Shown here in pieces: positions 1 through 16,533 of a stretch of DNA of 64,000 bases. Positions within the stretch are counted from its first letter, which is position 1. Each line of letters opens with the position of its first letter. Under the pieces are notes generated by a model. The model saw nothing but the letters and a program-made list of their open reading frames with translations, was not told where the DNA came from and did no database searches. The stretch is from Piromyces finnis (lineage: Eukaryota; Neocallimastigomycota; Neocallimastigomycetes; Neocallimastigales; Neocallimastigaceae). The stretch lies in assembly GCA_002104945.1 (NCBI GenBank), contig MCFH01000097.1:1-64000 (forward strand), in the 5' to 3' direction. The position numbers and the translations under genes were made by a program.

Positions 1-167
1 AAAAAATAATATATAAATAATATATAATTTTTATTTTATTTTATTTACTCTATTACAATTTATTTTGAAAATTTATTATTAATTAAATATTATAAAATGG
101 TTTTTATCTCTATATCTATCTATATTTTAAGTTTTTACCAATATTATAAAATGGTTTATCTCTATCT

Positions 168-1982
<1,815 letters not shown>

Positions 1983-1989
1983 TCTATGA

Positions 1990-2184
<195 letters not shown>

Positions 2185-4552
2185 TCATTCTCTTTGATAT
2201 TTTTATAAAAATGAAAAAATTTGCAATATTATATATAATTACAATAATAATTTCATTTTTATCCAAAATAATTGAATAAAGAAAAAAAAAAAGTACAAAA
2301 TCCCTTTTATATAAATTTACTTTTACAAAAAAGAAATATTTAATTAATTAAATTTTAAAAATACTCTTTTTAATAATTTATGATTAATCCATCCCTTATT
2401 CTTTTTTTTTTTTTAAAAAGAAAATAAAAAATGGATCTAGATTTTATTTTATTAATTTATTATATAATAAACTTTGGCGACACCTTTATTCTCAATAGTA
2501 AAATTTCCCATCCTAAAAATTTAAAAATAAAAGATTCGACAAATCCAGTACTCTAGACCTTTTAACCAAATTAATATTGAAAAAATAATTTAGTTTAAAT
2601 TTGTTATTTAATATTAAATTAAAAAATAATTATTTAATCCTTAATTTTTTTTTTTTTTAATGAAAAGATATTATATAAACTTGTATATTATGAAACAATG
2701 AAAATATTATAATTGAGAATAATGTGTATAAACATTAAACATTATTTTATTCATATTTACAATATTTTTAATTAATTTTAAAGTATGTATAATATACTAC
2801 AAATTATTATTAATATCTTTTTTTTTTTTTTACTTTCAGATAATACCAAAATGGAATTTAAATATAAGCTTGTATATAATTCAATTATATTTCCATTTCT
2901 TTTATTTTGTCTATTATTACTAATGTTATTTTTTTTTTAAAAAAAAAAAAAGGATAATATAATAAAATATAAAAAGCATTATTCAAAAGAAAGAAAATAA
3001 TTATTATTCTTTATAGACAATATAATTTAAATAGTAAATTTACTTTTTATTATTATAGTTTAGTCTAGATTTTTTTTTTTAATAATTAATACTTCCTTAC
3101 ATAAACAATATTCATACAAATAAAACGATATGCTATTGTGAATCTTATAAAAATTTCTTTTTTATATAATTTGAATATCTACATTTTTTTTACTTGATAA
3201 AGGAGTTAATTATAAATAATACTAAAAATATATTTAATTTATGATTTTTTAATAATAATTGATATAAAGTTTCTAATTATTAAACTTTTAATAATATCAT
3301 TAAACATAATATCCTTCAGTATTGATATTGTACTACTCATCTTTCAAAATACTACCATTATCAAAATAATAGTTCATAAAAAAAAAAATCAAACCTTTCT
3401 TATATAGTTGACAATTTCATATATCAATTGTAAACAATTAAATAATAAACATATTTATATATAGAATTGTTCTTCAATATTCATATTAAATTTAATTAAA
3501 AAATCATTTACTTGTTACTATTTATAAAAATTTCTAAATTAAAATTATAAGATGAATGAATAAAAATAAAGGTAAAAATATAATTTTAAATATTTTATTT
3601 GAAGTTAAGGAAATAAAAAAAGTTTTTGAGTCTAGTTCGTTGTTTTTAATAAAGTTTTTAATATAAATATACTCTTTAGATGAATTTTAAATTTAATAAT
3701 TGAAATAATAAATCATTTATAAAACATATACTTTTAGTTTTAATAATATAAATTTAATTAAAAGAATTTATTATTACAGCTTTATTATTTATGTTTATTT
3801 ATTTTATTATATGTATAAATTCTAGAATTTTTTGTCACTAAATACTCAAAACTCAAAATGTTAACAAATTAATTTATTGTTATCTATAAAGTTAAATTCT
3901 GAAAATAATATATAATTAATAGAAAAAATAAGAAGAAAAAGAAGAAATAACAATAATAAATGACAACAACAACAACAACAAACAATAATATTAATAATTA
4001 AGGAATATTAATAATAATTAAATAATTATACATATTTTAAATAATATGTTTATAATTTGAGATATTAAAAAAAAGATTAACAAAATAAATAACAAATTGT
4101 TCAATTTTAAAAGAAATAATTGTAACATACACTTTAATAATACATAAACTTTTTAATTAAATTATTAAAGGAAAATAGATATATATAATAACATTTTAAT
4201 AAATATTACTGAAATTCTAGATTTTTAATAATATAATTAAATTATAATAAATTATTTCTTTCATATATACAATATTCATATATACAATATTTAATTTTTA
4301 AAAGTAAAATATGATAAATATACTATTTATAGAAAAACTAGATTAAAGAAATATATTTATTTATTAACAATGATTTAGAATGGTTAGACTATAATAATTA
4401 TTGTTATGAAAATTATAAATTATTTGGTTTATTATCAGGGTTAGATTATTAATAGTTCATAATTAAAATAATAATATTCATCTAAATCCAAATTTAATAT
4501 CAGTTTAAATTTTTAAATATTAATATAATTTAATTGTACATCTCATCTAACT
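2185..4552. other. AT-rich intergenic region, nothing recognised
   Basis: More than 2.3 kb of very AT-rich sequence with many poly-T and poly-A runs. I found no open frame with coding character, no tRNA box pair and no LTR-like ends. It must hold the promoters of the divergent zinc-finger and kinase genes, but no specific element can be named. Confidence 0.6.
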
Positions 4553-5917
4553 ATGGCAAAAATAAGAAAGGTTTCAAAAATAGGAAAAAATAAAAAAGGT
4601 AGTATAACTTCTACTATCGAAATACCATCTACCATGCCTTTAACAAAATCAATTATAAATAATGATTTAGAATTATTTATTAAATCAATTGATATTTTAA
4701 AAATTAACATCTTAAAAAATAAATTAATTACATCTTTTCAATGTGAAAAAACTCAAGGTGAGAGATTAACAAAAGGAACTTCAACACCAGTGTATACAAT
4801 TAAAATTATAACGTCTTCTAATGAAGAATTAAAGTTTGTATTAAAATTTATAAAACTTTCAGAAAGATCTGATCCTGAATTTTTAGGAGAATCTTATAAA
4901 ATTGAAAAAAATTTTTATAATAATAACCTTATTAAAGGAAAAATTTGTGAAAATAAATTAAATATACCTATTCTTTATCATTTCGAAGAAGATAAAAAGC
5001 TTCAATATATGTCATTTTTCATGAATGATATTAGTGTGGATTATCCAGAGCATCCAGAAACACCTAATGTTACACAAGCACAATTAGCGTTAGAATGGTT
5101 GGCTAAATGGCATTCACTATTTTGGATGGAACATTGGAATTGGCCAAAAGATCTTTGGAAAGAAGGAAATTTCTGGGTTTTAAATAGAAAAGGAAAAAGT
5201 GAGAAATAAAATGAATATATATGTATAAACTTTATAGAAAATAGTTATCTTTTTTTATAAACTTTTGCTTTATTTATTTATATTAAACTTAAATTTAATA
5301 TCATAACAATTCTATTCATATTATAATATTTATTATTGTTAGATAATTTACAATCAATCCCACACACTTGGAATTCTCTTATTAAAAATCTTAATAAAAA
5401 ATATGCTAGTGTTTCTCATGAAAAAGGATTTAATGATTTTGGTAAACGTATTATGAATGCTGCAAAAGGAATTTATCAAGTTTTGAATAATACAAGATAT
5501 AGAACTATTCTTCATGGAGATTTTAAACCAGCAAATATGTTTTTCGATAAAGAATCATGTTCTGTTTGTGATTTTCAATTTTCAGGAGCTGGTGTACCAC
5601 TTCAAGATGTAGTCTACTTTTTATTCCCGGATGCTTTAATGAATTTTTCAGGAAAAGAAGAACAACTTTTAAAACATTATTTTAATAAATTAATTAGTCT
5701 CGGAATTGATTCTATGGACTACGATTTATGCTTTCAGTTGTACAAAATATGCTTATTGGATTATATAAGATATTTACTTGAAAAAGGATGGATGTGCTAT
5801 TCCGAAGAAGAAGTTAAAGTTGTACAAAAATGTAATGTATGGTTATCTGAATATGACAATTTTCAAATATTAAGTGAGCAGCAGTATTTAGATATAATTA
5901 ATGAAAAGATCAATTGA
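4553..5917 (+). CDS. CHK/EcKinase-like small-molecule kinase
   Basis: Two exons, 4553-5198 and 5343-5917, separated by a 144-bp phase-1 intron (donor GTGAGA, acceptor GTTAG). They join in frame to give 406 residues. The C-terminal lobe carries the phosphotransferase catalytic loop HGDFKPAN at about residues 271-278 and the metal-binding DFQ about a dozen residues later. HGD..N plus DFQ is the signature of the choline/aminoglycoside-kinase fold and specifically the CHK (EcKinase, DUF1679-type) family. The N-terminal lobe has a Val-Leu-Lys strand, FVLKFIK, that may supply the ATP-binding Lys. The first 25 residues are Lys-rich and probably disordered. It likely phosphorylates a hydroxyl on a small molecule; the substrate cannot be told from sequence. 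No signal peptide or membrane segment is visible. Confidence 0.8.
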
Positions 5918-6810
5918 TTGTTTCAAGAGAGAAAATAAAATAGAACTTATTATAAATATTAATAATATATAAATAGAAAATAAAGACTTATTTTTAAAAT
6001 AACTTTTATATAATAGAAATATTAATATCAAGTTAAAGCTTATTATCTTTTTTTTTTTTTTTAAATTCTCTTTGAATATATTTTTTTTTGTCTAATGGAG
6101 TGTAACGATAAATTATTTTATTTATGGCAAATGAAATAATATATTAATAAAATACTTTAAGTTATAGTAAATAAAAAATATGTGGCAACATTTATATAAT
6201 GGAAGTTTAGGTAGTACAGTTATTTAATTAGGATAAAATTCATTATATAGAATATTTATAATTTAAAGTTTGGATGATTATATATTTTATATAAGTATAA
6301 ATAATTTAAATTTAAATTATATTCTAATACAAATGAATATTAATTATACTTTATCAATTAAATATATATTAAGCTTTTTTAGATATAAAAATTATTCTTT
6401 ATTAACTTCTATTTTTATTCTTTTAAAAACAATAAATCATAAAGAAAGTTAATCTGATTTAAAAGCAAAACGATATTAAATATCTTAAACAAATAAACAA
6501 TATTAAAAGATCGAAGGACAGAAATAACAAATAATAATAGAAAAATAAAAAAGAATAATAAATATTTAGATAATTTAATAAAGTAAATTTTAATAATAAA
6601 TTCTAAGTATTAATTTATTATATAATTAATGTTTATGAAAAGAAAGTAATTTTTTTCTTTGTATATAAGATTTAGCATTTATTATCGAAGAGAAATACAA
6701 CTAAATTCGTAATATTAATTTATATTAAATTAAAAACAAAAAAAAAAAAGTATATATAATATATATTTAAATGATATTAGAGGATATATTATAAAAATAA
6801 GCTATATATA

Positions 6811-6895
<85 letters not shown>

Positions 6896-7089
6896 CAAAT
6901 AAATATCAATTTAGAAATAAAAACATATTTAATACTTTAATCGAAATAATTAAATAAAAAAAACATATAAAATTATTATCATATAATAAAAAAAAAATAA
7001 GACATTTTATTTTAAATATAAAAATACACCATAATAAAATCCTTTTTTTTTTAAGTAATTTATAATAAATTTATTAATTAAAAAAAAGA
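5918..7089. other. AT-rich intergenic region with (AAT)n
   Basis: No convincing gene. A 60-codon open frame at 6270-6452 has only background composition. A microsatellite of about 25 AAT/ATA units lies at 6817-6892. The last 60 bp precede the EH-domain gene and contain poly-A and poly-T tracts. Confidence 0.6.
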
Positions 7090-10000
7090 ATGGATTTCTA
7101 TAATAACAACAACAACAACAACAACAACAACAATAATAATAGCAATAACAACAATAAAGGTAATATATATATATCATATATTTACATCTATCAATATTTA
7201 GAAACTAAATATTATTTTTTTTATCATTTAATATCAAAACATTTTGTTGCTTATTCATTGCTTATATCATAAATACAATACCATTATATTATAAAAAAAT
7301 AAAAATTTAAAAATTTATCCATTAAAAAAGGTGATATACCTGGATTGATGTTAACACAAGAAGAAAAAAACGCATATGCTATTTTATATGCGAAAGCAGA
7401 ACCCAATAGTAATGGATCAATTACTCCAAATCAAGCATTTGCCTTTTTAACAAAGTCGAAACTTCCATTTGAAGTATTAAGTGAGGTCAATAGGAAATTA
7501 AATAATATATACATTCAATTTCTATTTTTAATTTTTTTATTTTCTCCTAAATAATATATATAATAATTATTTTTTTATATTATATTATATTATATTATAT
7601 TATTTAATTTATTTATATATAAACATACAAATGAAATATTTAAAAACGTGAAGATATGGAAGCAAACTCAAAAAAATTCAGTGTTGGATCGTGAAGGTTT
7701 TTATAAAGCATTAAAGTTTGTTTCATTAGCTCAAATTAATCAACCAATTAATCCACATTTATTATATGCAAGTATGTAATTTTAAATTCAAAGTTTTTTT
7801 TTATTATTATTAAATTATTAATATTATAAAATAAAGACTAATCAAATATATAAAATACACAAGAATTAATATATTTAAAGTCTTTTTTTTAATAAGTTAA
7901 CTCAATATTTTTTATTTGTATTTTTTTATTTTTTAATTAATAATTAATAGGTACTCCACTTCCTGCCTTTGAAGGTATATATATCAATAGCACAAGCTCA
8001 AGTGTTAGTAATTCAAATCAAGATATCAATAATTTAACAATATCTGATGTTGAATATCAAAAATGGGCAAACCTTTTCTATCAATCAAAAACTGTTAATA
8101 ATAATATTAGTGGTATATAATGTTTCAATATTTTTTTTAATAATATTTATGTTTTCTATTAACATTAATTTTTCATTATTAAAATAAATAAATAAATAAA
8201 TAAATAAAAAATACGAATTATTGATGTATTAGGTAGTACTGCTAAAGATATATTTTTAAAATCTGGTCTTTTAACCAACGTATTAGCAGAAGTTTGGTAA
8301 TTATTAGAGTATTATAAAAATATTAAATATCCATGATTTATATATAAATACATAGCATAAAAAAAAGAATAATATATGAAGTTATTAATTATAATTGTAA
8401 TTATGAAAATAACTTTTTTTTTTTCATGTTTTGTAATTTATTCATATATATATATATGGTAACAATATTTGAAATTAATTATAGGCAATTAGTTGATTTA
8501 GAAAAATCAGGTGAATTAGATTTAAATGAATTTTTGATTGCAATGTTTATTATTATGAGGTTAAAGGATAATACAATCAGTGAAGTTCCTCGTGCTATTC
8601 CTTCAAATCTCTGGAAATCTGTAGCATATAACAAAAATAATTCAAACTTTGGATCAATTACTAATAGAACTCCAATACAAAGATATAATAATAGTAGTGA
8701 AAATTCATTTTCAAACAGTTTTACTTCACCTGTTACTTTAAATAGGACCGGAAGTAATGCTATTCCAGTTAATGTCACTGGTGGAAGTATAAGTATTAAT
8801 AAAACTGGTGGAAGTGTTGTTTCTGTTAATAAAACTGGAAATAGTGCTATTGGTGTTAACAGAAATAATATGTTATTATCATCTGGATTTAAAAATAATT
8901 CCTTTGAAAATTCCTTAAATAATTTCAACACTCAACCTCTATTATCTAATCAATCTTCTAATCAGTCAATCAATTCAGGATACTCAAGTGAATATGCTAT
9001 TTCTCAGCAAGAAAAAGAAAAATATGATCCATTATTTAGTAAGCTTGATACTATGGGCAATCAATATATTACTGGTGAACAAAGCATGGATTTCTTCTTA
9101 AAATCAGGTCTTTCTACTCCAGAATTAGCTCAAATTTGGGAATTAGCAGATATGAATAAAGTTGGTCGTCTTACACGTGAAGAATTTTACATTGCTATGC
9201 ATTTAATTCGTCAAACCAAATCAGGTATGAAATTACCAATTACTTTACCATCTGTATTAATTCCACCATCTTTACGTAAAGGAAGTATTAATAATATTAG
9301 TGATGGTAGTTCTCAATTTAATCAACAACCAATAAATACTTCCTTTAATAACAATTCAAATACTGGTAATGATACATTACTCAATTCCTTCGATACACCA
9401 TCTAGCAAATTCACCACTAGTGCAAGTAATGATAATATGAATAATAGTGCCTTTAGGAATAATGGAGGTACTGTTGAAAAAGAAGTTAATCAATTAAAGA
9501 ATGAAATTCAACAAATGGATAATAATATATTATCTATGACTAATGATAAACAAATATCTAGAAGTCAACGTGACCAATTGGAACAAGAATTAAAAGAATT
9601 AGTCAGCAAAAAGAACGATTTATCTATGAAACTTACCCAATTAAAAATTAGTTATGATTCTGAAAACTTAATGTTAAATGATTTAAAGGCTACTTTTGAG
9701 AAGGAAAATAAAAGTAGGGAAGCGGCACAAGCCGAATGTAATCAATTGGAAGAAATGATCAAAAAAATGAGAAATGAAAAGATGTTTATCGAGCACGATG
9801 TAGAGAGAAGTAAAGAAGAAGTAACTCAATTAAATAATCGTATTAAGGAATTAAAAACTGAATACAATATTATTAAAGATGAAATTGATCAATTAAATAT
9901 AGAGCAAAAGCATCAAAATGATATGTTGAATGTTACTCGTCAAATGACTATGGCTGAACAACAAAAGGTTGAGCAATTAAAGCAAGAAAAAATGAATCTT

Positions 10001-12595
10001 CAAGTTAGTATTATGAATAGTCAAAAGGAATTGGATAAGATAACTAATGAAAAAGATACTATTTTCAGAGCCAACCAAGATAATAAAATTGTTAATCCAT
10101 TTGAGCAAGAAGATGAAACAGATTTCTTTAAAAACTCACCATCTAAGTCAACTACTACCAGAAGCAATTTTGAAGATGCTTTTGATACATTAAGTGCTCG
10201 TGCTACTGATGTAAATTCTGGAAAATTTAAGGCTTCATTTGATAATGTTTTTAGTACACCAAGTACCCCAAATCAAATTAAGAACCAAGTTAATAATTTT
10301 GATGAGGCCTTCCAAATTACTAATGAGGAAGTTTCTTCCCCAACACATGTACCTTCTAATGCTTTTAATGATGTTTTCCAAACCTCAAGTAAGGATCAAG
10401 ATAATGAAATTAATGCTTTTGATGATCCATTTTCAAAACATGCTAAAAGTATTCCAAATGCTTTTGATGATGTTTTTAATGACCAAAAAAATGATTCAGT
10501 TGTTGAAGATCCATTTATTCAAAATACAAGCCTTCCAAATAATGATTTTGATGATGCTTTTTCCGTACCAAATCATGATAAAAAAGAAAGTGATAACATT
10601 AATACTTTTGATAATAACTTTAATGATACCAATAGCCCATTTACTAATTCTAATGGATTTAATGATACTTTCCAAAATAAAAACGTCAATTCTTCTCAAC
10701 AACCAACCCAAGAAGGATTTACAGCTGATTTCAATAATGCATTTGGTAATAACAGTAACAATGATAATGATGATAACAATAAAATTAAAGATCCTTTTAA
10801 AACTACAGACGAAAGTAAAACACAATATCAAGATCAAGCTGGATTTTCATTTACTAATACTATAAATGCTACTCAAGAAAATGCATTCTCCTTTGATAAT
10901 ACCTCAGTTAGTGCTCCAGGTAAGGATCAAGCTGGTTTTTCATTTGATAATGCTTTTGATGAAGCTGCCACATCCGCAGTTCAATCCATTGATCCATTTA
11001 AGGTTTCTTCTCCAGAAGGTTTTAGCGTACATGATAATGATAATGATGCTGAGGATTATGAAGATGAAGATGAAGTTGAAAGTAGTATTGATGAAGAAAG
11101 AAAACAAATAAAACAAAATGGTGAAATTATAAATCCATTTGATGATGATCAAAATATTGAATTTGATGAAGATTATTCAAACGAAGATCAAAATCCATAT
11201 GAAGTTGATTCAGAACAACAAATTTCTATGCCAATGCCTGTTACTAATTCTGATTTGGAACAACAACCCGAACAACAACTTCAAGAACAACAATTGCAAC
11301 AAGAAACGGTATTCATACCAGTATCAATGCCAATGCCATTGCCAATACCTGTTCAAGATATAACACCAATTCAAGATACAAAACTAGAACAACCAATTCA
11401 ACAAGAACAAGTTACACCGATTCAAGAACAAAAACCAGAACAATTAATTCAACAAGAGGAAGCTACACCAATTCAAAAACAAGAACCAGAACAATTAATT
11501 CAACAAGAGGAAGCCACACCAATTCAAGAACAAGAACCGGAACAATCAATTCAACAAGAGCAAAATGCTTCAATTCAAATTGAAGAGAAATCAATTGAAC
11601 CATCAGTTCAAGAAACAGTTGAAACTTGTAAAGCCTCAGTACAACAACAAATAATTGAAGAAATTATTGTTGAAGAAGTCATTTATGAGGATATCGCATC
11701 AGAAAAAGCAAAAGATATACAAGAAAATTCACAAAAATTAGATCAAGTACAAACTAATGAAGAAAATTCCCAAGAATCGGAACAAGAAATTTCTCAACAA
11801 CAGGAGCAAGCAGCTCAACAAGATCATTTAAATAACCAAGATTCTATGGACAATCCATTTAAAAATGAAAATAATGTATTTGATAATGAAAATAAATTTA
11901 ATGATGACGGTACCTTTGAAACTGATTTTAATAATGCTTTCCAAAATATGACTATATCTAATAATATATCAAATACAGACATAGAAAATAAAGAATCAAA
12001 GGTAGATGAAAATAGTATGGTCAAATCATATTCTAATAATTCTATTAAAATTGATAATCTTGATATGGATAAGGATTTCCAAGATTTCGTCAATAATTCT
12101 GAATTTGAAAAGACTGAAAATAATGAAATTTCGGTTGTCGCTCAAAATGTTAATGATAATGCTAATAATTCATTTGATGAAGAATTTAAAACCGGCTTTG
12201 ATGAAAATGATTTCAACTTTGATACCACTTTTGATAATAAAAATACTTCACTTATAAATGAAGATGCCAATATTAATAATTCAAATAATGATAAAAATGG
12301 TGATGCTTTTGATACTTTTACTGAACAAGCTACGGCTCGTTTCAATACTAATTTTGATGATGCTTTCAATTTTGATAATTTCTATGATAAAAATAATGAA
12401 CAAAAACAAAGTGATGCTTTTATGGATGAAGCTTTTGGTGGTTCCACAACTACGCAAACCAATAATAATAATGAAAATACTTTTGCAAACTTCGATAACA
12501 ATTTTAATGATTTTAAGAATGATAATGCATTTACTGCTTTTGATGATAATTCCAATCTTACAGATTCTTCCACTACAACAAACAAGAATAGTTAA
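7090..12595 (+). CDS. Three-EH-domain endocytic scaffold (Ede1/Eps15-like)
   Basis: Six exons: 7090-7159, 7331-7485, 7654-7771, 7951-8112, 8233-8296 and 8485-12595. Phases match at every junction, giving 1559 residues. Exon 1 encodes little but poly-Asn. EH1 spans about residues 30-112 (exons 2-3), EH2 about 150-228 (exons 4-6) and EH3 about 365-440. EH3 has a clear EF-hand loop, DMNKVGRLTREEF, and the ELAQIWELAD helix. A coiled coil follows at about 520-720. The long tail is studded with DPF, NPF and F-D/N-D-x-F motifs (repeated FDDAF, FNDVF), which in this family bind adaptor ears and EH domains. Ede1/Eps15 proteins are early-arriving scaffolds of clathrin coats at the plasma membrane. A Gln/Glu-rich tandem repeat lies at about 11367-11580. 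I see no C-terminal UBA domain, which yeast Ede1 has. The exon 2 donor, GTCAAT, is weak but is fixed by phase and by the conserved LSEIW core. Confidence 0.9.
11367..11580 (+). repeat. In-frame tandem repeat in the EH protein
   Basis: About four copies of a roughly 18-residue unit of the form TPIQEQEPEQLIQQEE lie in the Gln/Glu-rich segment between the DPF-rich region and the acidic C-terminal region. Confidence 0.85.
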
Positions 12596-12756
12596 GATAG
12601 TATAGACAATAAGATAATAAAATAGTAAAAAATTCAAAAGTTACATGTATTAATATATATAAATCTTAATTTTAAAAAATTCAATAAAACCTTTATATTT
12701 GAATATATTTTTATTATATTATTTTAAAAAATTGTTAAAATTAAAATCAAAATATA

Positions 12757-12902
<146 letters not shown>

Positions 12903-13069
12903 GTTAGAAAAAATTATATTGTCAACTATAGACTTTTTAAAATATTTTAATCACTGTTTTATTAACTTAGGTTATAATGTAGTATGAGCCTTTATTGTTG
13001 AATTTTTATAAAAATATTTTAATTTTTTTTTGTTTTGTTTTATTTGATAAATAAATAATTAAATTTTTA

Positions 13070-15619
13070 TCAATCTTTTAAAGTTTTTACATAATTTTCT
13101 AAAAGTTGGCGTTTATAAAATTTATCGATAGGTGGGTAGATTAAAGGTGGTAAATAATTAAATTCTTTAAGAGGTTGACACACCTCTTGAATAAAATCTT
13201 TTTGAAATTCAGTAGTCTTAATAAAAGCTAACTTAAATTCATTTATAATACCTTCATAACACCATGGGTATAAAATATTTCCTTTATTGATGTCACTATA
13301 TATTGGGTCCTCTATACACATTAAAGATTTTTCCCAGTGTTTTTCCTTTTTGGTGAGAGAATGTCCTAAACGAGAACTAATAACATCATTTTCATAATTA
13401 AATTCAAAACCAAAATATTCAAAATAGTCAACTAATAATCTTCCAACATTATTCTTATTTGTACAAGGAAAATTTAATTGATTTTTTATTATTTTATTTT
13501 CTTGTTCCTGATCTTTAAACCAAAACATCTCAGATTCCATTAAATTTTTATCATGTTCATTTCTTTCCTTTAATAAATCTTTAATGGATTCAACATTAGG
13601 AAGAATAGGAGGTTGTTGGATTTGTAGAAAATAAATTAATAATAATATATAAGAGTATGAATTAATCTTTTAAATATACATATACATATATATATATATA
13701 TTGACCTTAGTTTTTTGTATTGCTAAATTCGAAATTGAAATGTATTATTTTTAATGATATAAAAATATAATAGTCTTACCATTCGATCGACCGTATTACC
13801 CTTATCTATTCCTCTTTGTTTAATCCAATATTTTATTGCAATAACAAGAACTCTGAAACGTTCATCTATAACATCACAAATTTTAAAAAGTTGTACATTT
13901 TTTAACAGGCCTTCACAATTAATAGATATATCTACATCTATTTGTTCCTTTTCATCAAAAAAAGTACATAAACATCTATTTTAGCGATTTATTTAGATTA
14001 TATAAATATTACCAACAATTTTAGTTAATTCTAAAATTAATAAAATATATTATCTTTATTCATTTATTAAGAATACCATAAATATATTTATATTATTTAT
14101 TTCTATAAATATTTTATAATAATTGTATTTTTTTTTTTATTTTATATTTTTATAATAAAATTATATTTATCTATACTTTACACTTTAGTATGAACAGCAT
14201 AATTAATTACAATATTTTTCATCCCTAAATTCGTAAAAATTACTTTTAATTTTTCAAGTATGCCTTTACTGTCTTCTTTACATTCTGTTAAAATACAAAT
14301 ATCCAAATCACTGTTTTTTAATCCTAACTGAGTATATAAAGACCTTTTTTATTCATGAATCAATAATAATTAATTAAAAAAAAAACAATAATAAATATGA
14401 CAAATTAAACAAATTATAAATAAAAAATGTTTAACTTAAAATATATTAATAACTATTTAAATATTTATAAATACTATACCCTGTTAAATATATATTATTA
14501 CTTATACCATATTTTCTTATTTCTCTTTTTATGTAGTTAAAATACTTTAGCTTTCTATGGTATTCTTGTTTGTCAATACCTTTTTTCTTGGATATCATAA
14601 TTATTATTATATATTTTTATAAATAAATATTAAATAAATATTATATTAATTCATAATAAAATCTTGGTTTTATATTTAATTACTATTTTCTTAATAACTT
14701 ACATTTTTAAGTTTAATTAAGGATTCAGATAAAGTGTCGTAATTTATTTCTGATTTAAATCCTGTTCTTACTTCTTTTCTCTCATACGAATCCTTATAAA
14801 TTATATTATCGTTCGCAAATACCCAATTAAATGGAACTATCTATATTTATTAAAATTTGATAAAACAAAGTTAAGTTCACTTTAATTTCATTTCATCAAA
14901 TATATTCTTAAATATTAAATTAATTTTATTTTCCTTTTTTTTCTTATTTTTATTCTTTTCTTTTTAACTTACAAATGAACTTTTTTTTTTACATTGTTCT
15001 GGAAAAGGTAGCAACACAATATCTTTTTTTAAATCACTAAATAGTCTTTTTAAATAACCATTACCAGTTCGAATTAAGTATTCTTCTATAACAACGTTAC
15101 CTTCTTTGTCTTTCTCCTCTTTACTTATGATTTGATATAATGGTGTCAAATTATTAGCTTTTATCCATTTTCTAATACCATTTCTAAAAAAAAAAAAGAG
15201 GTAAAATTGTTATTTATATTTACATATATATAATATAAAGATATAAAGGAATTTCTAAATTAAATTTTAAAAAAAATTATTCATTAAATTTATTAAATAA
15301 TGTTTTATTTCATTAATAATAACAATAAAGACAGTACTGTCTATAAAAATAATATCAAGCATTTAAATTATATTTTCATTATGATTAAAAAAAAAAAAAC
15401 TTACTTAAATAATTTTTTTATATTATTATACTCCGAGATTTTTTCTTTAATATAACGAAAATTTAATATATCTTTCTTATTTTTGAAAAAAATATACTCT
15501 ATAATACAAAATAATTGAATATCCCTGAAGACATGTACTTCTATAGCTTTTCTTGCATAATAATGCTTTTCAATATCCTTAACTTTTGGAAATCTAGTAT
15601 TCTTTAATATATTTGACAT
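13070..15619 (-). CDS. Cid1-type poly(A)/poly(U) nucleotidyltransferase
   Basis: Seven exons, in coding order 15619-15405, 15183-14973, 14840-14703, 14586-14480, 14343-14182, 13975-13780 and 13666-13070. All introns are GT-AG and the phases agree, giving 541 residues. The catalytic core at about residues 222-240 reads TGSLYTQLGLKNSDLD, matching the family GS...SDxD motif and supplying the first two metal-binding Asp. The third Asp is in QIDVDIS near residue 291. The central domain continues with NVQLF, DERFRVLVIAIKYWIKQRGI, then SYSYILLLIYFLQ and PPILPN. The C-terminal PAP-associated part has LLVDYFEYFGFEF and IEDPI. This is the non-canonical poly(A) polymerase/terminal uridylyltransferase family, which adds A or U tails to RNA. 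The residues deciding A versus U cannot be read with confidence. The first 190 residues are family-specific. Confidence 0.88.
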
Positions 15620-15756
15620 TATTTTATTTTATAACCATATTATTTAAAAAGACAAAGATATAAATACAAAAAAAAAAAAATTTAAACGGTTGATAGAATT
15701 TATTTTCATTAAATTAATTAAATTATATATAAAATATAAAATATCTAGTTTATTTA

Positions 15757-16318
15757 TTTATTTATTTATTTATTATTTTTTTTTCTAGACTTCCATATAT
15801 CCTCATCTAACCCCCTGAGTTATATATGGTATGTGATAGTACATTATTGTACATTGCCATATCAGTACGACGTCGGCACAATCACCCCTCTGGGCAGGCA
15901 GGGCTAATATAAAATGGCTTATTGATCTTAACGATACTTTCACACAAGATTGAGCTACTAACACCAGTGATCGTGAGCTCCTTGAACCTTTATTAGCGAA
16001 GAATGATTAACGATGAGAACAACCCTCAAAGATCATAGTTAGTAATCTGTGAATTTATTGATACTCCTTTTTATGAATACTCTAAACTACAGAGGAAAAA
16101 TCGCTTGTAACAGAGAAAACTACCTTATCTGAATAAATTACTTAGAATAGAGTCTGGTGGTATGATTATACTTATCTGAATTAACCTTTAACCCTTATTC
16201 TTTTGGCGCAAACCTGAAACAGGAAAATTGCTAAAGAACTGTCAATGGCGGGGGTCGAACCAGAAGCCTTATGAATGCTAAGTAGGGTCTTAACAACCAG
16301 AATAGAAACTGGAACGAC
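15757..16318 (-). mobile_element. tRNA-derived SINE, copy 1
   Basis: A 562-bp insertion noticeably richer in G+C than its surroundings. Read on the minus strand it begins GTCGTTCCAG, has a box A (TGGTTGTTAAGA, 16299-16288) and a box B (GGTTCGACCCC, 16261-16251), and ends in an A-rich tail that grades into AAAT repeats. It is flanked by perfect 12-bp copies of CTAGTTTATTTA at 15745-15756 and 16319-16330. The first roughly 75 bp match the element at 27449-28003; the bodies agree only in patches. Insertion by LINE machinery is inferred from the tail and duplication. Confidence 0.85.
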
Positions 16319-16533
16319 CTAGTTTATTTAATAATGATAATTAATTTCTATTATAACTGTAAAATCAAATATTTTATTTTATTTTATTTTTTTATTTATA
16401 TTTATAAAAATAACTATAATTATTTAATATCTTATAATATTACTCTTATAATATAAATATCTTTATTATTCAAAGTCTATTGTTTTTAATATTAAAGAGT
16501 TTTTAGAAGTTATTAATTACATTACTATTATAA

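Noticed and set aside
6270-6452. 60-codon open frame
   Set aside because: Composition is background (Ile, Asn, Tyr, Leu only); no splice partners or motifs.
7345-7554. Separate 69-residue EF-hand-like gene
   Set aside because: It is exon 2 of the EH-domain gene read through the donor into the intron; phase and EH homology join it to exon 3.
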